A stretch of DNA of 64,000 nucleotides. It comes from Epiperipatus broadwayi (lineage: Eukaryota; Onychophora; Udeonychophora; Euonychophora; Peripatidae). The DNA lies in the NCBI GenBank assembly GCA_028023455.1, contig JAQFVV010006199.1, positions 4,042,972 to 4,106,971 on the forward strand. Reading direction: 5' to 3'. The translations under genes and the position numbers were made by a program. The notes under the pieces are model-generated. The model was not told the DNA's origin and searched no databases. It saw only the letters and a list, made by a program, of their open reading frames with translations. Of this stretch, positions 12,816 through 24,779 are shown in pieces. The first letter of the stretch is position 1; every line of letters starts with the position of its first letter.

Positions 12816-15800
12816 GAGTATCAGCAGTAAAATATTTTTTTAAACGATTCTTATTCTTAATCTACTTCCATGCCTAATCCATTAGAGGTGTATCTTTATA
12901 ATTAGAGTTAATAATATCATATCTATCACTCTGAAGAATTACAGTAATTAAATCTTATGATCATGTCATTGTGTTGTCAGAATATTATAAAGAAAATGTG
13001 TGTAAATTACAATCCATGGAGCACATGTAGCCTATGATGATAATTTGTGCTGCCCATAGCCCATTGTGGGTTCTAAGGTATACGAATTTATTTCTACCTT
13101 GAGGATTGAAGATCGAGCATAGCTCTCTCATTATTGTTAATATTAAACAATTTAGCTAATTTATCAGGAGATTGGGGGTCACTCTCTCCAGTAATGATGA
13201 TATTTTCCATGAGAGATATTTTCTCATATTTATAGTTGTAATGGTGATTGGTTCATTCCCGTGTTATATATGTTTAGAGACTAAGTCCTAACATATTGTA
13301 TTGCCTTCAGATAGTAAGAGCATTCTCTGGATTCAAGCCATTACATGTTTATTGCTTTTATAGTTTTTTTTCCTCTTGAAAATATCTTCGTTATAATATA
13401 TTTTTATCACCACTTAAGATGTTGTTAATTCAGTATGGTGGACATTGATAAGTTTAATTATTTAGAAGTATATCACTCACAATAGGAACACTTTTTAACT
13501 CCTAAGTGTAAGTTAAATGTTTGATGTATAATGTATTTGTTAAGAATTGCTAGCGATCATTAATAAAACCGATAATTATTTATTCCAAATTTTAAATTAT
13601 TATTATTAGCCTAAATAAGCAGTGTACATCATGATCCCCGGAAGCAAGTCACCGCTGGATTGATAAAATTTAAAGATTGTTTATTTTACTCATTGTTGGG
13701 ATATATACAATAGTACGATTGTGAGTGTGAATGTATAAATGAAACATCTGAAATGATTTAAGGCTTTATTATAACTTGATAGTTAAAACTGTGAAGTTAA
13801 TAAGAGGGATAGTTAATAAACTATGATAATTAAAAACAATAACATCTAATATAATACTTGGTTAATAAGATTTTTATTATTAAAGATTTATGAAATAAAT
13901 AATTAATATGTGGTTGATAACGCTAAAATTTTACGAATTTATAGCATTAGAAGGCATATATTTATGTAGAAAGATATTACCGGTTTTCTAAATTTTTTTA
14001 GAATTTTATTAAATGATATTACTTAAGATTGCACAGAACAACTATTTGTAATATTAATGAAATAGGTATTTTATTTAAAAAGGTAAATTTGCATGATATT
14101 TTAACCAATCAAATATTATGTCCATGTAAGACTACCGTATGATACGGATTTGTAATTCAGTCATATAATATTTTTGTTTAAAGAAAACTGAAGTTGTAAG
14201 TATTCTCCGTAGCGATTGCGGTAACTTACTGTATATATATATTAACTGTGTATATATATATATTATTCTTTGTAACGCATTTCTATAAGATGTGTTATAT
14301 GAAGTTGGTTTTTTGTTAATAAATGTTGTTTTGTTATTTAAATTTGGTGTAATGTCTTAATGTTCTTGGTACGTTTTAAATCCAGAAATCTAAACATTTT
14401 TCAATTCATTCCATAAATATTTTCTGTTTATTCCAAATACAGACACGTAAATAAAATGTTGAACAATTAAATTAATATTGTTTGCATATATAAAAACTGC
14501 ATTGAAATAAATATTAATAATTTTCTTTATTGATCACTATAATTAAAACTGTAAAGATATTGAACGAAAATTGCTTTAAGATTAATTATTGTTTATTTCC
14601 GTTTTGATTAATTTATTTGTTGTTGAATACTTTGAGTGGACATAAAATCCCTTTCCCATTCTGGGTATTCGAATGTTCTCCTAGTCGATAATAATATTAT
14701 TCAAAATTTAGAGTTTGATGAAATTTTATATTAGTTAAACTATTTATTAAGTTATTAGTATTATTATTTAATAAAAAGTAGACATTAGTTCGTAAATTAA
14801 GGGTATATCTGCCAAGATTATCGCTAGGATATCATTCATTTTTCGACAACGGATTAATCAAAGAATTATTAAAATGATATATTCATTACAAGAACCCTGA
14901 TATCATAATATTATAATTTAAAAGAAGAACTCATATATTTATTACTGAAGAAATATAATGTGGCATTACGAATTGATAAGATTTATAAGAAAATATTTAT
15001 TAAATGTGGATCTGATCATATAAGATGATGAGAAAGTATTTAAAGATATAATAGTGTGTTGAAGAAGAGATGATGGGAAAAAAATTTGCAAGAGAGGAAT
15101 TAATTGTACCCTTGCTACTTGGTGATTTATGTGGGGAATACTGGAATACGGAGTTTGTCAAAGTGTTGAAAAAAGTGAGTTGAAGTTTCTCCACCTTTTA
15201 GATTTTAGTTAATGATATTTTACGTTTATTAATATTGTAATTTTTGGGGTTCTTGACATGAATTACTATAGCAACTGCAGAAGCCTAAGCTTTAGCCTAG
15301 ATTCTGACCAATTGGCTGGTAGTGGTAAATTTTGCCTAGCTCAGCTTTTGGGTCTCCTCTCTCTTTTCCATGTGTACAATATAATTCATATTTTTTTGCT
15401 TTCTTATTTATATTTTTAATATTATTCCAGCAATTGTTCATCTTTTTTAAATAATTTTATGTCTCTTCTATATACTATAAGTAAATTTTTATTTAAAATA
15501 CTGATATTTATTTTGACTTTTATTATGGATATCTAAGTCTTTTTCATATATATATAGTTACAAAGTAAGAATATTCATGATAACTAAAGTATGAAAATAT
15601 TATTTACAAAAATAAGTTATGTATGAAGATTAAACTATTATTATAAAAAAAAATCATATTTGGTTAAATAATCTCACAAAACATGAGCTTAATTCAAGTT
15701 GTCCATGAAGTTTATAAGTGGTAAATAATGGAATGGTATCCAAAAATAAAAGTTTACTATGAATAAACAATTGCAGTGCTCATCGAAATGTCTTCTGCTA

Positions 15801-16788
15801 TCCTGTAAAACATGAAGTTGATTCATTAAAGGTTGCTTTCAAAACAAACAATCTTTGTGTCTCATCTTTAAGTATTTTTCTCAGTCTCTTTGCTTTTTAT
15901 TTTGATTTTACTTTACAGTCTTTAGTCACTGAAATTGATACAGAGTCCATTCATGTAAGCTTGTAATGCAATTGTTTATCTTTCTGCACATGTAGTGACA
16001 ACAGAATAAAATGTTTTTAATTTTTTTTTCATTTTGTATTCAATTATTTATGAATATGTAAAGAGTTCAAAGCTTCTGTGTTTATATATTTTTCACTATA
16101 TTACTTATTTGATAAAGTTTGGTTATCCATAATCATATTGTTGACATGGATACAATCAGTATATTATTATTTTATTTTTATATTTTAGATGTAAATATGA
16201 GTTAAATAATAATTATCAAGGGCAAAATATTTCAAAATCATCTTACTTAATTAATTTTTATTTGGACATTTTATTATGACTTCTGGAGTTTATAACTATG
16301 GATAATGTGTCACTAGAGATATAATAGTATTTTTCTGCAAATTAATTAGTATTATCTGGAAGACTTATGCCAATATAGATAGTAGACCAAGATATTCTAA
16401 TATTATTAAAATTATGTTTTTGAAATGAATTTTATGTTTGCCATCTCTTGTTTCTATAGTGTTAAAAATAACTTACTTTTAAAGCAGAATCTCTTGTAAT
16501 ATACTTCATTTCTAAAAATCCTAGTAAATAACTTTGATTCTTTTAAAGAATTTCAAACTTCTGAATAGTCTTCCGAAATAAAATATGGTTTTTAATGACA
16601 TCACTATTTTTTTGTGATTTTGCTCCTGTTTTCGGATATCTTTTTTTTTCTCAATTTTGGTATGTTTTATATTGGCATTTTCCAAATTATATTATTGAGT
16701 ACAGAATTAAATACCTGGGAATCAAATATAATTTTAAAAATGTTAAAATATAAGTGTCAGTAATTTGGTAATTCTTCTCTGGAAGATG
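12816..16788. other. Spacer, mostly AT-rich
   Basis: The first 550 bases are of higher complexity and may belong to the LINE fragment beside them. A less AT-rich patch at 15260-15380 (containing CTGACCAATTGGCTGG) looks like an old unclassified repeat. No coding region, RNA gene or clear element boundary is visible in the remainder. Confidence 0.5.
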
Positions 16789-16799
16789 TTGATTATATA

Positions 16800-16881
16800 T
16801 AATTAACTATTTGAACAAAAAAAACACCCTCATATATATATATAGATATATATATATATATATATGAGGGTGTTTTTTTTG

Positions 16882-16923
<42 letters not shown>

Positions 16924-17830
16924 CAATATTTAAATACAGGTATGGTATATATACTTAAACTATATGTAATCAGAGCAGATTTAAACCCAGACTTCCAAGC
17001 TTCCTTCAGTCATCCAATCTATCTTATACAACCAACACACATGACCACATAATATGAAAAACATAAATGACTTCCAATATATGTATTTAGTGCTAAATCA
17101 GCACACATCAGTTGGTCTGGATAATTATCTCTCACATGTAGATTTAATCAGTGCTTGGTTATATTAACATATAAAATCTTTAAACTTTAATGGACCAGTT
17201 TCAATCCTCTCAACTCTCCTAATTTTCAGCCATCCATACTATTGAAAATTTATTGATAATGTGTTCAAAGCCCTTGTTTTGCCAATTTTGTTGTCATACT
17301 CATGTTGTCCATAAACCATTCTGACCTCTCATCCATTTATCCACTACTAGTTAAAAAAACATGGCAAATACACCACAGGGTATGTATTTGTATAGCAGCT
17401 ATATTTAACTGATTTTGTAATGAGAGACAGAGAGAGAGAGAGAGATTGACAGTTAGTCTTAAAATAATATAAACATAACAAAGGGATCAGATTGATTTAC
17501 AATGAACATAGGTGTGACAACAATATTGGCAAAACAAGGGCTTTGAACATGCCATCATCAGATTTTCAATGGTAATGAATGGCTGAAGAGTGGAGATGAC
17601 TGAAGCCAGTCCATTAAAGTTTGAAGATTTTCTATACTAATATATACTAAGCACTGATTATATATGTGTGTTGGAGATAAAGATCAGAACCAACTGATGA
17701 GTGCTGGTTCAGCACGAAATATGTATACTGAAGATCATTTATCTTTTTCATATGTATGTGGTAATATGTATCGGTTATACAAGATAGAGTGGATGACTGA
17801 AGGGAACTTGAAAGCCTGGGTTCAAATCCT
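16800..17830. repeat. Family C long inverted-repeat element
   Basis: Left arm about 16965-17335 and right arm about 17513-17840 are reverse complements at roughly 75% by eye, e.g. CAAAGCCCTTGTTTTGCCAA at 17267 against TTGGCAAAACAAGGGCTTTG at 17527. The centre holds an (AG)n run at 17422-17445. The outer end of each arm carries a tRNA-like B-box sequence (GGGTTCAAATCC at 17819; its complement near 16980). The left end adds two stacked AT-rich palindromes (CACCCTCATATA...TATATGAGGGTG at 16826-16871, then TTGCAATATA...TATATTGCAA). An 11-bp direct repeat, TTGATTATATA, at 16789-16799 and 17831-17841 may be the target duplication, but is itself AT-rich. Confidence 0.7.
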
Positions 17831-17844
17831 TTGATTATATAGAT

Positions 17845-18610
17845 ATATTAATTATATAAATATAACAAAATATTTTGAAAATAAATTCATATTCAAATAA
17901 AAGCCATTAAAATTTGAATATTTATAGTAATTACTTAAATGAGTAGAGAAAAAATTAATTTGCAAATAAAAATGTTATTTTGAAATTACTAATCTTTTTT
18001 ATGTAAGAATATTTTAATAAAATTTAAATGAATTTCTGTATTTCTCTGTTTTAAATATAATCAGTCATATTTATAATTATAAAGTATTTGTATTTTATAT
18101 AATAAAATAAACTTTAAAATATTTAATAAAATATCTTTTACCAAAATATTGATAAAAACATGTACTCTATTTATGTTTAGTTATTATTATGAGTTTATAA
18201 CGGTGAGGAAATGCAATCTTTTATTAACAAATAGAAAATAATCATCGCTCAGAGACGGATTTCCAATATCTAAATTTTAAATAATTTTAATTTTTTTTTT
18301 TCATCAGTATGGATAATATTATCATTAAATTTATGAATTTACGTTTTGCTATAATATTTATTAAAATTGAAATCAGTAGGAAGCTTACATTGTATGAAAA
18401 ATGTGAACATTTTTTTTAGGGTGGAGGGGGGAGCGGATACCACATTTTTATTATTTTTTACTAAGTGCCTATGTTACATTTTTTAAATAAATGCAATATC
18501 TAGTTTTGGACATAGACATGCGTTCAAAGTCATCATAGATATAAAAAAACTAGAATGTCTCATTTGAGCACTCTTATAGCTTCACCGTTTATTAACATTT
18601 TTCATAAGTA
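17845..18610. other. AT-rich spacer
   Basis: No gene or repeat boundary recognised. A G-rich patch (GGTGGAGGGGGGAGCGG) sits near 18420. Confidence 0.6.
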
Positions 18611-18624
18611 CTGTACTCATTCTT

Positions 18625-18710
18625 TTTTTTTTCATGTGTCAAAGCATCGGCCGGGAAGCGAACCCGGGACACCTGCTTGTAAGGCGGTTGTACTGACCAC
18701 TCGGCTACCA
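18625..18710 (-). mobile_element. Family D tRNA-headed mini-SINE, copy 1
   Basis: On the minus strand: an A-box-like TGGTAGCCGAGTGG, an anticodon-arm region with UAC, a T-arm CCGGG-TTCGCTT-CCCGG, a 3' acceptor strand CCGATGC, then a short tail TTTGACACATGA and an A run. The 5' acceptor strand is missing. It is flanked by a perfect 12-bp duplication GTACTCATTCTT (18613-18624 and 18711-18722), so it inserted as a retroposon. The T-loop carries C where tRNAs have A58. It is not a functional tRNA gene. Confidence 0.85.
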
Positions 18711-18724
18711 GTACTCATTCTTGA

Positions 18725-21300
18725 AGTAATTATAGATTGGTTATGCATTTAATCTTATGAACTGCTGTGTAATTCAAACTTTCCTTTGTATATATGCTAA
18801 TATTTATAAATAATATGTCATCAAAAAAAAAGTTTTATCAAAATAAAGCTAAAAATGGTATTTATATTGAGGTGATTATTATTATTTTCCTTTATTCTAC
18901 CATTCTCTTTTCATTTTTCTTTACTTTATTATCTTCAATGTTATGGATTAGTAGAGATCTTTGATTGTGAATCATCCATACCATCTATCACCTCTATCAC
19001 AAACATACAATGGGATTGTTCACTTGTGCAAACACATCTTCATTCTTTAATTACACGAACAACACAACTCGCACTTCAATTTTTCTCTTTTTTGCCATCA
19101 CAAAAGTTATCTTTAACTATGTATTATTATTTTTATTTTCTCTGTATTTTTACTTCTTTTTCTAAAGTTAGAATAGGCATATTTATAAGTAGCTGCTAAT
19201 TTAATTACTTTATAAAAATTTATAATGGTTAAGGATAAAGATATCAATTTATTTCTGAAATTTTTTTTCCCTCCCATCTAGTTTTTCATTACACTATTCG
19301 AAATTTTAATTCAAACAATTTTGCTTTTGAAAAATTGCTAATCTATTTTTATTTCTTACTTCATTTGATGTGAAATGCTTCAGTATATTAGATGCTTGAT
19401 AATTTTATTATCTTCTCTGTTTTGCATTAAGTTTCTTCTAAAGGCAAATTGAATTAAGTAGACAGCAGAAGTGTTCCAATCAAGAGATGATCTTTGTCAT
19501 TGTTGGTTTACTATTACTTGTCATTTTTATAAAGCAACTTACTTTAAAATCTTAATACTGAAATTATATTAAGAATTACATATATATTTACTATAGAGTA
19601 AGATTTTTTTTTGCTCAAAAATAAATAAAAACAATATCATTTTGAATCTAATCATAATTATATACTTGTAAAAATAAAAATAAAATATCTTATGATTAGG
19701 GTATAGCATGCTATATCTATGTTATGGGATCAAGTTCAGAGTAGAGATAGAAATATTTTATGTAATTTTATTTGATTGACAGCAAAATGCTCACTAAAAT
19801 AATTTAAATTAATGAACAAATTGTTTTAAATATAATGATTATCAAAAGTTAAAAAAGGAAAATTAATGGTAATGTGCACAAATTAATTCTTTATGTTATT
19901 AAAAATAATAACATTTACATGTTTGTCATCAAAAATATTCTAAAATACAAAAACAAAATTTTAACTAATTATGATATGTAATTCTCAAAGTATTAACTCT
20001 TTTCATGAAAATATGTAATTCTTAAGCACTCATTGATTTCAAGTTCTGGTGAAAAGTTATAATAAACATAATCTGCTTAAATGCACTCAGCCAGTTTTCA
20101 GCCAAACACTGCCAGAATCATAGTGCTGAGTAAAGTTATGCAGTACAGATATAATTAAATAATTGATGTGGTGTAATACATAAATGAGGCATAATATGCA
20201 AATAATGCAATGAGATATTCTATTTTTCTGATAATGGAACACATGAATCCTTTTTGTTGATGGAATGTGGATTCTCACCAAGCCTTTTTGTATTTTCTTT
20301 TTGTATCATCCCTTTCAGAGAAAATTGTTTTAAATTAAATGGAGAAAATGTGTGACACATGACATGTTCATGATCTACAAAGATAAATATCCAAATCTTG
20401 GATTACTATATTACTTGATATGACTTATGTCAAATCAAACAATTATTGGAAGTTTATCAAGCCAGAATTATTTACAATTTCTCTTATTCATTTCTTAGAT
20501 TTAGGTATAAAGAATATCTATTTGTTTATAAGCCTTATTTTGATATCCAGATGCTTTTAAAAAATGATCCTATTGTTTGTTGTTTTTTAAATATTTGTAT
20601 TCATTGGATATTTATTTGTCTATTGAAAATAGTAAGAATTTTTTAAAAAATCTTAAATGGATTCAAAATATTTATATATTTAGAGTCCTGAATTCAGCAA
20701 TAGAAAAATGTTGCAAAATTATTGAATCTAAATGGGCTATTTTTAAAATAGTTACAAGAATAATAGCTTGGAATTCAGATTAAAATTACCCCTAAAAAAA
20801 ACTTTAAATGATTTATCAAAGATAAATTATCATAATCTTTGCATGTCAGATGAAAATAAAATATTTGCATGTGAGTGTCTTTCAGATAAATTTTGTATTT
20901 TTCAGCTGTTATTTAACAAATTGGATCATAAAACAGTCTCATTTCAATTGGTGATTTATGGTAAATTTAGCAAAAATTAGAATGCTGATCATTGAAATAA
21001 ACTCTTTCATAAAAGCATTTATGATCAAGAGATGAAAAATTAATGTTGTTAATTTTTCATTGAACTCTTCTACATCAAATATGTATGCAATCTCAAAAAA
21101 GCTGAAGATTTGTTTTTTTATTAAACATACTAAATAAAGTTTGTATTTCAAAAGATTTAAAGAAGAGCCAATAATCAGTTTCTCAATTGTATAAGCAAAC
21201 AATCTATTTAAAAAAAAAAAACGATAAAATAAAATAAAGAACAGGTATATTTTCTATAGTATAAATTTTAAAAAACCTATAACTGGTATACTTCTTTTAA
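18725..21300. other. Spacer, no recognised gene
   Basis: Contains a pyrimidine-rich patch (18890-19140) and several short frames at 20446-20980 (e.g. a 70-codon frame at 20768-20980) with no domain I recognise. Adjacent frames overlap in a way that could reflect a frameshifted ancient coding remnant, but the composition is AT-driven and I do not call it. Confidence 0.45.
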
Positions 21301-21315
21301 TATATGATCCAAAGG

Positions 21316-21385
21316 TACTTGTGAGTTTTCAAGTAAACCAAGGGCACCCTGAATTTTTGATAAATGTAGTTTTGAGGACCTATAA
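21316..21385 (+). repeat. Left member of an inverted repeat pair
   Basis: A 22-bp stretch beginning TACTTGTGAGTTTTC (21316-21337) is perfectly complementary to 23229-23250, and similarity continues inward for about 70 bp (shared ...TTTGTGATAAAT.. and a G/C-rich GAGGACC / GGGGCC block). The pair brackets the LINE fragment between them. It may be two separately inserted copies of an unclassified repeat or the termini of one interrupted element. Confidence 0.65.
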
Positions 21386-21529
21386 TCTCTTGAAGCTGTG
21401 TTAGTTGTTAAAGTAAAACAAAATTAATAAATCAATTGTTAAATTTTAAAAAAGAAATAAATTCCAACAAATTTCATTTCAATTTTTTTTTTTTTTACTT
21501 ATATTATAATGTGAGAAGTGACGTTACCC

Positions 21530-22830
21530 TCTACTTTGTTTCTCTTTATGGAAGTTATGCTGAGGACATGCACAAGGGTGGGTAAAGATATGGGTTATTA
21601 AATTTAGTGAAGAAAAATTAAATATAATGATGGTGAATACTGGAGAAAGAGAAGACAAATATTTCTTATTGGGGGATATAAAGTTAAGTGTGGTGAATAG
21701 ATATAGTTATTTGGGAATCATCTTGAGTAATAAGAAAAATTGCTTGGATGAATGGGAGAAAAAATTGATAAATGAAGCAAAGAAAAAAAAGGGATTGATA
21801 AAAAAATTAACAGTGTTTTCATATAATAAATATGATGTAGCTAGAATTGTATGGAAGGGAGTGGCAGTAGCAGGGTTAACATACAGCAAGATGCATTATG
21901 TGTTAGTAAAGGGGTATTAGAATGCTTAGAAAAAGTACAAAGGGAAGTAGGAATACATGCATTAGATGCTGAGATGAGGACAGCAAAGGAGGCAATTCAA
22001 GGAGAAATGGAATGGTCAAGTTTTTATATGAGGAATGCAAAAAGCAAATTGAAAATGTTCGATAGATTGCAGTTTATGGACAATAAAAGAATAGCCAAAA
22101 TAGTATTTAATTGGGTTACAAGTAAAGGGCAGACAACAAGATGGGTGAGAAAGATAATACGATATGCAGAAGATTTGGATAAAGAAGTTATGTCAGTATA
22201 CTTGTACAAAGGTGGGATGATTGTGTTAGAGGATTGTTGAGTGTTACAGTGGTAAGGAGTGGGATAGAAGAATATATGCATTAATAAAGAATAGGGAGTT
22301 GGAGAGATGGAGAACTAGTATGGAGAGTAAAACGAGTTTAAATATATATAGAAGTAATTAGAACATTGGGTGTGAGTTAATTTATGATAATAGCAAGGAA
22401 AGTAGTTTATTGTTTAAGGCTCGAACGGGATCTTTAGCAACAAGGGAATATACACATAAATGGAAAAATATGGGTGATTTAGTCTGCAAGTTGTGTAAGG
22501 AAGGCATAGACAATATTAGGCATTTGTTACTTCAATGTAAATGCTTGGAAGCAGAAAGGGTACAAATAATGAAGTTATGGAAGATTAAATATGAACAAAG
22601 TGATTATACAGAAAGTGAGTTATTGGTTTTTATGCTAGGTTTGTGAAAAGATAAGAAGGATTTAGTTATGAAGGTGATGGAGTTGACAAAGATTATGTTG
22701 TGGAAATGGGATGGAGCAGATTATGGAAAAACTTAGGGTGGACTATGGAAAAGGAAGATAAAGTGGCTAACAGGTTTCTCTGGGCATAGCTGCTAAGAGA
22801 TTCCTGACTCCGTTTAAGAAGTCACAATGC
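21530..22830 (+). mobile_element. 5'-truncated LINE with C-terminal CCHC motif
   Basis: Three frame-shifted pieces form the 3' half of a non-LTR retrotransposon. First, 21600-21920: KFSEEKLNIMMVNTG, then NRYSYLGIILSNKK, the post-catalytic RT/thumb segment with the Y-x-YLG motif. Second, 21851-22240: a helical linker region. Third, 22410-22646: FKARTGSLATREYTHKW followed by CKLC-x8-H-x4-C, a LINE C-terminal zinc-knuckle-like motif. The coding signal ends near 22735 and the 3' end near 22830 is a short CATCACATCACATC repeat. The catalytic RT core and the endonuclease are absent, as expected for 5' truncation. This is a different clade from the RTE-like copies, since those lack the CCHC. Confidence 0.8.
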
Positions 22831-23182
22831 ATCACATCACATCTTTATCAGTGGTTTTTTTTTAGTAAATTGTCATAATGATAAAAATTTGGAACTTTTC
22901 TGTCATAGAACATGATTCAGTGAACTGTTCCTGAAAATTGCGTGTTAATGGTCACGATATGAATGCACACCACTGACATGAATAAAGCGTAAATATTGTA
23001 TTTATATTTTTTTCCCATTTTTCTGTTAATAAGTTACCCCTCCCCAAAGAAATTCAACTGTAAATATTGTAATTAATTTTTACATAATGATTTTTTTAAA
23101 AAAATAACAGTAATAAAAAATAAAATATAATTATTCAATACGATTTTTTTAGCCGACATTTTTTTTGTAAACATTTTTGGGA

Positions 23183-23250
23183 GGCCCCTGAACTGTAGAT
23201 TTATCACAAATATGAGCTGCCATCTTGATTTACTTGAAAACTCACAAGTA
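23183..23250 (-). repeat. Right member of the inverted repeat pair
   Basis: Reverse complement of the repeat at 21316-21385; the outermost 22 bp match perfectly. Sequence further out (TCGGGTCTGACATG) is not shared with the left member. Confidence 0.65.
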
Positions 23251-23254
23251 TCGG

Positions 23255-24000
23255 GTCTGACATGATAGTAATTATTAAAATATTAATAATTAATAAATGA
23301 ATATAAAGTTGTTGGCACAAATTTTTAAAGAACCTTTTTCGACATGGACAAACTGACTCAAATATTTCATTAAAAATAAAAATGGATAATAAGCAATGCC
23401 CCTATTAAAAATTTGCATGCATTATGCATGCCTGGATGCGTATTATTGTTGGCATAAAATATAGAATTTGAATGCTGATTAGTTTTTAAAATTGGTTAAT
23501 GTAACTAACATTTGACTAATGCGAGAACTAATTTGTGAGTTGCAGTTGTTGTGTAAATTTATTTTATAAAAAATGTTTAATCGTATTTCATTCCTGAATT
23601 TAAAAAGTTTGACTATAATTGTACAATTTTGTGTGGATTACTTTAACGTGAACATCATTATCTTTATTTACTTGAGGTATATGTCTTAATTTTACTAGTG
23701 TATAAGCGTTTATATGTAAATGGACTTTCTTGTCAAATATAAAACAGTATTTTATCTATTCTTAAATAATCAAATAAAATTCTAAATATATTTATTGATT
23801 TTTTTTTTTAAAAAAGAAAAACAAATCAAAAGAATTATAAGATGTGGTGGGGGACTATGCAATGAATGGTATTCTTTCTTTCAACTTTTTGCTGAGTAAT
23901 TTTTGATATTTATTCAAAAATTATATCTATTATAATGGCTGCTAAAAGTAGTTTGCTATTAAATAAAGATTCTTTGATTGTCCCTTGAGGCTTTAAATAA
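23255..24000. other. AT-rich spacer
   Basis: No gene seen. T11A6 at 23799-23815 is one of the recurring T-run/A-run junctions. Confidence 0.6.
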
Positions 24001-24016
24001 AGATTAGCAAATACTT

Positions 24017-24120
24017 TTTTTTCTCATGTGTCATAGCATCAGCCTGGAAGCGAACCCGCTAACCCGAGACAACTGCTTGTAAAGCAGCTGTTGCTGACCT
24101 CTCGAGCACCAATGTTTGAC
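24017..24120 (-). mobile_element. Family D tRNA-headed mini-SINE, copy 2
   Basis: Minus strand: ACATTGG acceptor-like 5' strand, GGTGCTCGAGAGG A-box region, anticodon arm CTGC-TTTACAA-GCAG (UAC in the anticodon position), a small insertion in the variable region, T-arm with loop TTCGCTT, GCTGATGC acceptor 3' strand, tail TATGACACATGA and an A-rich run. Perfect 15-bp flanking duplication GATTAGCAAATACTT (24002-24016 and 24121-24135). It keeps the 5' acceptor strand that copies 1 and 3 lack. Confidence 0.9.
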
Positions 24121-24139
24121 GATTAGCAAATACTTATTG

Positions 24140-24775
24140 CTCATATTATACATTCTTGCGATTGGACCTGCTATTATTATGCAATTATTTCTATGTTAAA
24201 TTAAGATTAGGCAGGCTGATTATCAACATAAATCAGCTTAAGTAAAGAGTTTTATTGTTTTCACTTCTGTGATATAAATTAAGCAATGTTTGTTTTTGTT
24301 TTTTTAAAAAATAGGATGATTAAGTTAATGTATGTCAGAATGTTCATCCTTTTTAAAATTTACTATTATACCTGATAATAGTAATCATTGGTACAAATAT
24401 ACTGGAATCTGTAAAAGTTATCATATAATGCAAAGCAAAAATTGGTAACTGCCAGCAAAGAATGCCTAAATCACTGGTCTACAGACTTAAAATAGCAGTT
24501 GACTATGATCTTTTATTAACTACCAAAAACTATAGGTTACTTGCAAAGAAAAAGAAATATTGCAATAAATTGAAAAATTATTAATATTAAATGGGGCATT
24601 ATCATATTTTGAAAAGATGCAAGAAATGAAGAATTAATTGATTTACATAGATGTAATTTACTATAAAGGCACAAATATGAAGTATCTCATTTTAATAAAG
24701 AATAGAAAAATAATATTATGGATAGCTAAATTAGTTATTATATTTAATCAAATATATCAAATGCAGATAATTCAA
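24140..24775. other. AT-rich spacer
   Basis: No recognised feature. Parts may be decayed endonuclease sequence of the LINE that resumes after the family A array, but no motif is readable. Confidence 0.45.
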
Positions 24776-24779
24776 ATTT

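Noticed and set aside
18640-18712. Functional tRNA gene on the minus strand
   Set aside because: The 5' acceptor strand is missing, the anticodon loop has an abnormal length, position 58 is C, and a poly-A tail plus target duplication mark it as a retroposed SINE.
20446-20980. Consecutive overlapping frames that might be a frameshifted gene
   Set aside because: Ile/Lys/Asn/Phe-dominated translations with no recognisable motif; explained by base composition.
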